Part shown: piece after piece, positions 6,428-12,379 of the stretch
How positions within the stretch are numbered: the stretch's first letter is position 1
Layout: each line of letters opens with the position of its first letter
From: an uncultured Lachnospiraceae bacterium
GTDB lineage: Bacteria; Bacillota; Clostridia; Lachnospirales; Lachnospiraceae
Direction: 5' to 3'
Length of the DNA: 15,608 bases
Assembly (NCBI GenBank): GCA_910586095.1
Contig: CAJUHQ010000085.1
Span: 1 to 15,608, forward strand
Program-made: the position numbers and the translations under genes
The notes under the pieces: model-generated
What the model saw: the letters and a program-made list of their open reading frames with translations, nothing else
Told to the model about the DNA's origin: nothing
The model's database searches: none

Positions 6428-6772
6428 AACTTTTGCAAAGACTTCCGAATACTTCATCCTTCTAGAAATCAAAAGTATAAATGATGTGTTTTGTTCTATC
6501 ACATTATTTGTTAAAATTTTAACCATAATAATACTACTATAAACATTTTAACCATCTAATAGCATCATACAAATCATCTACTACACTCATTTCTAACTAG
6601 ATACATCCCTTTGCGATCATGACAGTTTTTAGCTAGTATCCAACTATGCACATTGCTTATAAAGAATATCCATATAGTATTGCTACTAAGACTCCTTTTT
6701 ATTTTTATATTTTAATTTTACTGTTATAAAATAAAATGTATTCTTGTATTTACTGTAAAAGTCTCGATCTTC
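6428..6772. other. Gene-free AT-rich region
   Basis: No gene or RNA is recognised here. It contains the Rex-like palindrome at 6508-6525 and a direct repeat ATTTTAACCAT (6516-6526 and 6545-6555) whose first copy overlaps that palindrome. No convincing plus-strand promoter leading to repeat copy B was found. Confidence 0.5.
6508..6525. promoter_or_regulatory. Rex-like operator candidate
   Basis: TTGTTAAAATTTTAACCA matches the Firmicutes Rex consensus TTGTTAA-N4-TTAACAA at 13 of 14 defined positions; its core GTTAAAATTTTAAC is a perfect 14-bp palindrome. Rex is the NADH/NAD+-sensing repressor of fermentation genes. The site lies about 80 bp upstream of the nitroreductase -35 element, further than typical repressor sites. 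In DNA this AT-rich, chance occurrence is possible. Confidence 0.35.
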
Positions 6773-6897
6773 AATCAGGACTGCGCACTTGCTGCGCTGT
6801 CCGTACACGCACCATGCTGCTTGTTGCATGTGTGCATCAGGTTCTAAACGCCCACTTTCATTTATGGTGGTGCAGTTATGGCTGCATGGGCGTTTAG
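6773..6897 (+). repeat. Dispersed ~120-bp structured repeat, copy B
   Basis: This copy matches 1-119 along its length, apart from a 5-6 base insertion and scattered substitutions. The first stem is perfect apart from a central T-T: GGAC-t-GCGCA (6778-6787) with TGCGC-t-GTCC (6793-6802). The last stem, CTAAACGCCCA (6844-6854) with TGGGCGTTTAG (6887-6897), is identical to copy A. The middle hairpin is rebuilt from different bases (GCACCATGC with GCATGTGTGC, one bulge), which suggests conserved structure. It is followed 138 bases later by a terminator on the same strand. Confidence 0.8.
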
Positions 6898-7034
6898 AAA
6901 ATGAGCTAGGATGCTATACAATCATAAGAGTGTATATTTATAGAAAAAACATAATAAACTATTTATATTGCAAAAAGCCTGAACAATCTATGATTTGTAT
7001 TGGATTGATTGCTCTTCTTGTTACAAACTAAACA

Positions 7035-7073
7035 AGTCTGCCGCTAATTTCTATTCGCGACAGACTGCTTTTT
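7035..7073. terminator. Terminator between repeat B and bceB
   Basis: AGTCTGCCGC (7035-7044) pairs with GCGACAGACT (7057-7066), with one G.U pair. The plus-strand tail is GCTTTTTTAT, the classic intrinsic pattern. The minus-strand tail, TTGTTTAGTTTG, is weaker but T-rich. It can end the bceAB transcript, and also any plus-strand transcript through repeat B. Confidence 0.75.
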
Positions 7074-9058
7074 TATCGATATACAATTGTATAATATGTC
7101 TGTGATGTAAGCTTAAAAACGATATAATATAGTCCCAAAAATACGAGTGCAGTCCCCGATAGACATCCTACAAACAATCTTGTATTTTCAATTTTAAATA
7201 CCATTAGTATCAAATTAATCATAGGAAATGCTGCTGCTAAGTGTATCACTGCAACCACCATAGGCAGAAAAAATACTGTGCGAACCTGAGATCTAATGGC
7301 TACTTTAACTTCGTTGCGACTTAGTCCTACATTGGTCATAATCGTAAATCGTGTGCGGTCCTCATACCCTTCTGAGATTTGCTTATAATAAATAATCAAC
7401 ACCGTGATTAGCAAAAACATCGTTCCCAGAAAAAGCCCTAGAAACAAAAATCCTCCATTTAGGCTTAGATATTCCTCGCGCGCTTCTGATACAGAATCTA
7501 ATGATCGTGCATCAAATGCCGCCTGTTCTTGCCATTCTACCATCTTTGACGCAACTACTTGTGTACATTGTCTTCTCTCCTCCTTGGTCCCATCTATATC
7601 CACAAAAATCTCATATTTTACCTGAACATCTGACTTTTGTGCCTTTGCACTGTTATATATCTGTTCCATGATAGCTGGATCATCCACAACAATCTCAATG
7701 ATATTTTGAATATATTGAGGTTTCTCATTTGCCTCTATGCTCTTTGTCACCTCATAGGTTTGACCAAAAATCTCCACCACCTCTGATTCTATGTGTGGTA
7801 TGGACATAATCAACATTCCTTCCTCAAAATCTAGATTTTCAGACAATTTTTGTCCGCTATATTGTTCGTAATCCTCTCTAGAATAAATGCGAAGCATCCC
7901 CATCTGCGTGTTACTATAATCCACTGCATCATTATATAATTTTATACTATTGCCATCACAATGTACTGTAAAAGGCATATACATAAATTCTGACAATGCC
8001 GTCACTTCTCTACCTTGTTCTGCTATCACTGTTTTCATTTGTTCTAACAGATACATTTTTTGCGTTTTTGTTGGTATAGCATCATAATAAAAGGAAGCAT
8101 CTAGATCATGTTCCTTGGCAAGAGCATCCTCAATACCTGCGTACATGCACACAGTCGTTGACACAATCACCATAACCATTGTAGACAAAATACAGATATT
8201 GGCAAGCCCTACTGCATTTTGTTTCATACGATATATCATTCCTGACACTGTAATAAAATGTTTGGTCTGATAATAATATGACTTATTTTTTCTAAGCAGC
8301 TTTAAAAATGCAATACTACCTGTCATAAATACCTCGTATGTTCCAACAATAACAAGTATAACTGCTATAAAAAATAAACCAATCGCCATAATAAGATCTT
8401 GGACTGTAAGCGCTAGATAGTATCCTACAAGAATACAACCAATTCCAAATACGGCATGAATCCATTTTGCTCTTGGCTCACGCTCTCCCACGGTACTGTG
8501 CAAAAGTACAATAGGATTGGAGCGCTTTACTTGTATAAAATTATACCCGAGCAAAACGGCATACATCACTCCAAAAAGCTGTGCTGTCTGTAAGCATCCT
8601 ACACCTGATATATAAAATGGTATACTCTCTGCTATTCCTGTCAGTTGATATAAAAACATAGTAAGAAGCTTGTTGAACACAATCCCTATCACAAGTCCTC
8701 CTCCTACAGATGCCACATACAAAAATAGCGCCTCCCAGAACAGAACCCATATAATGTGCTTTTTCTCCATACCTAGTACATTAAACATACCTAACTCTTT
8801 CCTGCGCCTCTTCATCACAAAGCTATTGGTATAAAACAAGAAAATGCATACACAAATTCCAATAATTACAGTTCCCATTGCCAGAACAATACTTAATATG
8901 TCCGCACCGCGCATCTTTGCTACCCCTTCATTTCTCTGTATTGCGCGTATAGAATAAAATAGCATTGCTGAAAACATTCCTACCAGAAGATAGGGCAGAT
9001 AAAATTGTCGATTGCTCTTTAAATTGATTATAGCAAGCCTTTGATAAAAACGCTTCAT
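7073..9058 (-). CDS. BceB-like FtsX-family permease of peptide-antibiotic ABC transporter
   Basis: The 661-residue membrane protein has the Bce/Psd layout. A first membrane segment (about 15-35) is followed by further segments to about 300, including MKRRRKELGMFNVLGMEKKH, the typical FtsX cytoplasmic loop. A large extracellular domain of about 220 residues lies between about 310 and 530. The final three segments begin near GGFLFLGLFLGTMFLL and end before QTYYTIVYR. In Bacillus, BceB with BceA frees lipid II-cycle intermediates from peptide antibiotics such as bacitracin and signals to BceS; that role is inferred. ATG at 9058 follows GGAGG by 5 bases. A TTG four codons upstream lies inside the Shine-Dalgarno sequence and is rejected. 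It starts 47 bases after bceA, in one operon. Confidence 0.88.
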   Translation of the reverse strand: MKRFYQRLAIINLKSNRQFYLPYLLVGMFSAMLFYSIRAIQRNEGVAKMRGADILSIVLAMGTVIIGICVCIFLFYTNSFVMKRRRKELGMFNVLGMEKKHIIWVLFWEALFLYVASVGGGLVIGIVFNKLLTMFLYQLTGIAESIPFYISGVGCLQTAQLFGVMYAVLLGYNFIQVKRSNPIVLLHSTVGEREPRAKWIHAVFGIGCILVGYYLALTVQDLIMAIGLFFIAVILVIVGTYEVFMTGSIAFLKLLRKNKSYYYQTKHFITVSGMIYRMKQNAVGLANICILSTMVMVIVSTTVCMYAGIEDALAKEHDLDASFYYDAIPTKTQKMYLLEQMKTVIAEQGREVTALSEFMYMPFTVHCDGNSIKLYNDAVDYSNTQMGMLRIYSREDYEQYSGQKLSENLDFEEGMLIMSIPHIESEVVEIFGQTYEVTKSIEANEKPQYIQNIIEIVVDDPAIMEQIYNSAKAQKSDVQVKYEIFVDIDGTKEERRQCTQVVASKMVEWQEQAAFDARSLDSVSEAREEYLSLNGGFLFLGLFLGTMFLLITVLIIYYKQISEGYEDRTRFTIMTNVGLSRNEVKVAIRSQVRTVFFLPMVVAVIHLAAAFPMINLILMVFKIENTRLFVGCLSGTALVFLGLYYIVFKLTSQTYYTIVYR

Positions 9059-9105
9059 AATATCCTCCAACTGTAAAAACTATTTAATGTTTGATCTATC
9101 GTCTA

Positions 9106-9870
9106 TCATTCACTCTTTTCCACATTTCCTTCTATCAAGGTTAGAGTATCTGATATTCTGGCATAGAATTGCTCATTGGTCAAATTCCCGCGATATAATT
9201 GATGAAATACCTCTCCATCCTTGATAAACAAAATTCGCCCCGCATGACTAGCAGCCTTCATGCTGTGTGTCACCATCAAAATCGTTTGACCATCTTGATT
9301 AATCTGCTCAAATATACGCAAAAGTCCACTAGTTGCTTTCGAGTCGAGCGCTCCTGTGGGTTCGTCAGCAAGAACAAGTTGAGGCTTTGTTATCAAAGCA
9401 CGTGCCACTGCTGCGCGCTGTTTCTGTCCTCCTGATACTTCATATGGATATTTGCACAAAAGTTCTTCTATGCCAAGCCTCTTTACAATAGGTTCTATTC
9501 TCTGTTCCATTTCCTGAACAGACTTTCCTTGCAAAACAAGCGGCAACACAATGTTATCTTTTAGAGAAAAATTGTCCAACAAATTAAAATCCTGAAATAC
9601 AAATCCCAGATTATCACGGCGAAATGCTGATAGTTCACGCTCACGAAGTGTTGTAATATTCTTGCCACGTAACAGAACCTCTCCACCTGTTGGCTTATCT
9701 AATGCCGCTAAAATATTTAACAGTGTGGTTTTGCCTGAGCCTGATTCTCCCATAATCGCGACATACTCTCCTTCCTCCACAGAAAAATTCATGTTGGAAA
9801 GCGCCTGTACTTTTGTTCCTCCAAAACGAGTTGTGTACACTTTTTTAACATTTTTTACTTTTAGTATCAT
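9106..9870 (-). CDS. BceA-like ATPase of peptide-antibiotic ABC transporter
   Basis: This 254-residue ABC ATPase belongs to the MacB/LolD/BceA group. Its motifs are complete: Walker A GESGSGKT (41-48), Q-loop Gln93 in VFQD, signature VSGGQKQR (145-152), Walker B LVLADEP (165-171), D-loop GALDS (173-177) and switch His202. It should power the adjacent BceB-like permease from the cytosolic face of the membrane. The start ATG at 9870 follows AGGGGAA by 8 bases. The upstream leader is about 180 bases and is preceded by an extended -10 promoter and a BceR-type operator, implying induction by cell-envelope-active peptides. The usual histidine kinase and response regulator are not adjacent in this window. 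Confidence 0.92.
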   Translation of the reverse strand: MILKVKNVKKVYTTRFGGTKVQALSNMNFSVEEGEYVAIMGESGSGKTTLLNILAALDKPTGGEVLLRGKNITTLRERELSAFRRDNLGFVFQDFNLLDNFSLKDNIVLPLVLQGKSVQEMEQRIEPIVKRLGIEELLCKYPYEVSGGQKQRAAVARALITKPQLVLADEPTGALDSKATSGLLRIFEQINQDGQTILMVTHSMKAASHAGRILFIKDGEVFHQLYRGNLTNEQFYARISDTLTLIEGNVEKSE

Positions 9871-10059
9871 CCTTTATGTTCCCCTATCTCTATCAATTTC
9901 AGTTCACCTATATAGCAGACTAATCATTTCAATCAATGATCACATAGTCAAATGTAGACAATTTTTCCAATCAAAGATATATGCCTGTTATACTACTTAT
10001 TTTACTGACAACTACTATTATTGTATATATCACAATAGTTCTTTGTAAACTGTAAGGAC

Positions 10060-10065
10060 AGTATA
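10060..10065 (-). promoter_or_regulatory. Extended -10 of predicted bceAB promoter
   Basis: On the minus strand this reads TGTTATACT, a good extended -10. No good -35 lies 17 bases upstream (TGGATT). A weak -35 fits a promoter that needs an activator such as a BceR-type regulator. Confidence 0.5.
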
Positions 10066-10118
10066 ACAAATGAAAGACCAACAATCCATTTATCCATCTT
10101 ACAATTTCCTATGATTTC

Positions 10119-10132
10119 TTACAGTTTTGTAA
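10119..10132. promoter_or_regulatory. BceR-type operator upstream of bceAB
   Basis: TTACA-GTTT-TGTAA exactly matches the TNACA-N4-TGTAA inverted repeat bound by BceR-like response regulators in Bacillus. It sits within a larger palindrome, TTCTTAC-agtttt-GTAAGAA (10116-10135). A further half-site TTACA occurs at 10099-10103, between it and the promoter. The centre lies about 70 bases upstream of the predicted transcription start. Confidence 0.65.
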
Positions 10133-10268
10133 GAATATAGTGATGTTCTGTGATCTTTATATAACCTGTTATAAGTCTACAAATCCTTATTTTTCGGCAT
10201 TTCTTAGATTTTCATGATAAATAGTCATTTCACGTAACCTATTATAAATTCACATATTTTTACGCGTG

Positions 10269-10321
10269 ATTGGTGTAAAATTGGTGTAAAAATTCTTTTT
10301 CGTAAGTTAAAAATTGGTGTA
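10269..10321. repeat. Candidate integrase arm-type binding repeats
   Basis: ATTGGTGTAAA occurs twice in tandem (10269-10279 and 10280-10290), and ATTGGTGTA occurs again at 10313-10321. The repeats lie just downstream of int, at the element end, where two-domain tyrosine integrases of the Tn916 or lambda type bind short direct repeats. The assignment is from position and repetition only. Confidence 0.5.
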
Positions 10322-10336
10322 TGAATTTTTTGCCAT

Positions 10337-11563
10337 TTATGCCCTATTTCTGCGCCTTTCAGACACATTCACAACCTCACTTACTGCACGCTCTTCATTG
10401 ACATGATTGTAAATATTGTTTGTAATTTGTATATTGGAATGTCCCATAAGATATTGTAAGACTTTAATATCCATTCCATCCTCTGCGTCTCTTGTGCATC
10501 CAGTATGGCGCAATGTATGAGCGGAAATCTTATCAATTTTATACTCTGCTGTTTCATTATACTTTTCGACAGCTTTTTTCAATTCATAATTAAATGATGT
10601 TATGTTCAACAGATTACCCGATTTGGAATAGAACAAAAAATTCTTTTTACCATCTACACAATAATCTTTTCTCAATATGAAAAAGTATTTGTGTAATTCG
10701 CTCAATACATCATAAACATCATCTGTCATGGGGATTTTCCTTGTATGTGTGTTTTTTGTAGATGTAATATGAAAATCAAAATTGTCCCCACCCATCTTTT
10801 TATACTGCAATTGATGATCTATGGTTATGATTCTGTTCTTCATGTCGATGTCTTCCCATGTCAGCCCTGCAAATTCACTTACCCGACACATCGTACCAAT
10901 CAGAAATGCAACCTTTCTATATATATCCCTGTCATGCTTATATAGATATGCCAGAAGTCCCTCCTGCTGCTTTCTGGTAAGTGCTTCTCTTTTCTGATGC
11001 GTACCATCAACCACCTCTAAAGCCCTTTTAGTTGGATTGTTTCTAATCAGATCATTATCAATTGCCATATTAAACACAGATGATAGCATTTTATGATAAA
11101 AGCTAATGGTTCCATATGAGATATCTTTTTCGTGTAATTGTTCATAAAAATAGGTAATATTTATTTTTCTGATATCCGAAATCTTCATATTACCAAGTAC
11201 GCTATTTGACACATGCTTATTATACATTGCTATATAATTACGAATTGTATTCTCTGTCAGTTTTCTTCCCTTATGCTTTTTATTGGAAATGTAAAACTCA
11301 AACATCTCATTCAAAGTAAACTCTGTTCCAAGTCCTGTCATTCCCTGTGACAGCATCAGTTCAATTTCGCTTTCTTTCTCTCTGAGTGATTTATCGTCTT
11401 TCTTTCCCGCTGGTGTTTTATCTGATGGCAATAGTCTCCCACTATATATTGTATGTCTTTTCCCTAATACATCTGTATATCTGTACTGATATGACAAATC
11501 CTTTCTTTGACTTTCCCCTACTTTCAGTGTCCTTCCTCTATGATCTTTTCTTCTATCTGCCAT
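10337..11563 (-). CDS. int: Tyrosine recombinase integrase, Tn916 Int-like
   Basis: The 408-residue integrase has three expected parts. The N-terminal arm-binding domain (about 1-50) shows DHRGRTLKVGESQRKDLSY and YSGRL, very like Tn916 Int. The SAM-like core-binding domain is at about 80-185 and the catalytic domain at about 190-400. The catalytic set is complete: Arg227 (GTMCRVSE), Lys270 (ITSTKN), His349 and Arg352 (HTLRH), His375 (LMGHSN) and nucleophile Tyr385 (NNIYNHV). It should integrate and excise the element. AAAGGAG with 6 bases of spacing supports ATG 11563. It lies downstream of xis, with 82 bases between them containing a possible own promoter. Confidence 0.95.
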   Translation of the reverse strand: MADRRKDHRGRTLKVGESQRKDLSYQYRYTDVLGKRHTIYSGRLLPSDKTPAGKKDDKSLREKESEIELMLSQGMTGLGTEFTLNEMFEFYISNKKHKGRKLTENTIRNYIAMYNKHVSNSVLGNMKISDIRKINITYFYEQLHEKDISYGTISFYHKMLSSVFNMAIDNDLIRNNPTKRALEVVDGTHQKREALTRKQQEGLLAYLYKHDRDIYRKVAFLIGTMCRVSEFAGLTWEDIDMKNRIITIDHQLQYKKMGGDNFDFHITSTKNTHTRKIPMTDDVYDVLSELHKYFFILRKDYCVDGKKNFLFYSKSGNLLNITSFNYELKKAVEKYNETAEYKIDKISAHTLRHTGCTRDAEDGMDIKVLQYLMGHSNIQITNNIYNHVNEERAVSEVVNVSERRRNRA

Positions 11564-11598
11564 TATGTATTGCTCCTTTCAAATCAAAAAGAGCCTTA

Positions 11599-11622
11599 AT
11601 ATGATTATCAATTGTATCATAT
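11599..11622 (-). promoter_or_regulatory. Inverted repeat and possible extended -10 before int
   Basis: ATATGAT (11599-11605) and ATCATAT (11616-11622) form a perfect 7-bp inverted repeat with a 10-base spacer. Within it, the minus strand reads TGATACAAT (complement of 11611-11619), a plausible extended -10 for int with a leader of about 40 bases. The overlap suggests a repressor or Xis/Int site, but this is weakly supported. Confidence 0.35.
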
Positions 11623-11645
11623 CAAGTCCCTGTTTACCATTTATT

Positions 11646-11852
11646 TCATATTGAAAATTGTCGTTCTATATATTCATCAAATTTTTTTCTCTTTATTAAT
11701 CTTTTACTGCCCACCCATAACACAAATGAACAATTACTATCATCTGATAATTCTCTAATTTTATTAATCCCTATATTTGAATATGTTGCTGCTTCTTCAA
11801 CTGTTAAATTCTGTTTTTCCCAAATCGGAACTTCTTTTATTACATTACTCAA
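11646..11852 (-). CDS. xis: Excisionase-like small DNA-binding protein
   Basis: The 68-residue protein sits immediately upstream of int, the usual Tn916-type xis position. VPIWEKQNLTVEEAATYSNI begins a MerR/Xis-like winged-helix segment (about 9-35), followed by GSKRLIKRKKFDEYIER, typical of excisionases. It should bend element-end DNA and bias Int towards excision. The only start available is TTG at 11852, supported by GGAGG with 9 bases of spacing; the frame contains no ATG start. A TTG start fits low-level synthesis. A candidate extended -10 lies about 50 bases upstream. Confidence 0.82.
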   Translation of the reverse strand: MSNVIKEVPIWEKQNLTVEEAATYSNIGINKIRELSDDSNCSFVLWVGSKRLIKRKKFDEYIERQFSI

Positions 11853-11906
11853 TAAATTTGGCCTCCAATTTATACTAAATTCTTAATATCAATAATAGAA
11901 AGTACT

Positions 11907-11915
11907 AGTATACCA
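11907..11915 (-). promoter_or_regulatory. Candidate extended -10 promoter of xis
   Basis: The minus strand reads TGGTATACT, a near-consensus extended -10, about 48 bases plus a short leader upstream of the xis TTG start. No strong -35 accompanies it. Confidence 0.4.
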
Positions 11916-11958
11916 ATATCTTCACACAAAAATTTACAATAAATCTCATATAATAACG

Positions 11959-11985
11959 GGACAGAGGCGCAAACACTCCCTGTCC
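11959..11985. repeat. Inverted repeat upstream of xis
   Basis: GGACAG (11959-11964) pairs with CTGTCC (11980-11985), with additional GG/CC pairing inside. It lies between the small phage gene and xis. On the minus strand only a mildly T-rich tail follows, so it could be a weak terminator or a regulatory or binding structure. Confidence 0.45.
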
Positions 11986-12058
11986 ACAATCAATCATAAA
12001 TCAAATAATTACAAATATACTAATAATCACAAATTACATTTTCTGTTCACTCTATAAA

Positions 12059-12322
12059 TTACACAATACCACAGATGTGTAAATCTGCATCTGCTATCCG
12101 TCCCATAGGTTCCTTTACCCATACACTTTGTCCAACTCTTAATTCAATATTTGGGATGCAACATTTCACTGTTCTTTCACTACCTGTTTCATCTATGACA
12201 ACGTAACCTTTCTTATCAATTCTTTTTATGATAGATTTATAAGTACGATCAGACTTATAACAGCCTAAGCTATTGTCAATCATAATCTGAATTGTTTTTA
12301 TAAGTTCATCTCTAAAATCCAT
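12059..12322 (-). CDS. Small conserved phage protein, beta-rich, unknown function
   Basis: The protein has 87 residues, starting at ATG 12322, chosen because AAGGAG lies 9 bases upstream. The first ~25 residues form a helix (DFRDELIKTIQIMIDNSL). The rest reads like a small beta barrel: KSIIKRIDKKGYVVIDETGS, TVKCCIPNIEL, VGQSVWVKEPMGRI, LHICGIV. That pattern suggests an OB- or SH3-like fold, as found in small phage tail or baseplate-associated proteins, but I cannot name a family. It follows the tape-measure gene by 57 bases and is likely in the same late transcript. Confidence 0.75.
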   Translation of the reverse strand: MDFRDELIKTIQIMIDNSLGCYKSDRTYKSIIKRIDKKGYVVIDETGSERTVKCCIPNIELRVGQSVWVKEPMGRIADADLHICGIV

Positions 12323-12346
12323 AATAAAATTCTCCTTTTTATATAC

Positions 12347-12370
12347 ACGCACCCATATTTCAGAGTGCGT
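12347..12370. repeat. Small hairpin between tape-measure gene and next gene
   Basis: ACGCAC (12347-12352) and GTGCGT (12365-12370) can pair around a 12-base loop, just before the Shine-Dalgarno sequence of the 87-residue gene. It may affect mRNA stability; no clear T-tract makes it a terminator on the minus strand. Confidence 0.35.
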
Positions 12371-12379
12371 TTTAAAATA

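Larger units (their letters stand above)
9871..10336. other. bceA control region and left boundary of the integrated element
   Basis: These 466 bases carry no gene. They hold the bceA leader, a minus-strand extended -10 TGTTATACT (AGTATA at 10060-10065), the BceR-type operator (10119-10132), a palindrome TATAACCTGTTATA (10160-10173), and its near-repeat TAACCTATTATAA (10235-10247). The ATTGGTGTA repeats (10269-10321) lie next to int. The host-element junction probably lies between about 10136 and 10268. Confidence 0.5.

Noticed and set aside
9059..9070. Upstream TTG start for the BceB-like permease
   Set aside because: The TTG overlaps the GGAGG sequence that serves the ATG at 9058, and the four additional residues are not needed for the family N terminus.
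10136..10336. tRNA or tmRNA gene as the integration target
   Set aside because: No cloverleaf, CCA-proximal acceptor pattern or T-loop GTTCRA-like segment was found next to the integrase.
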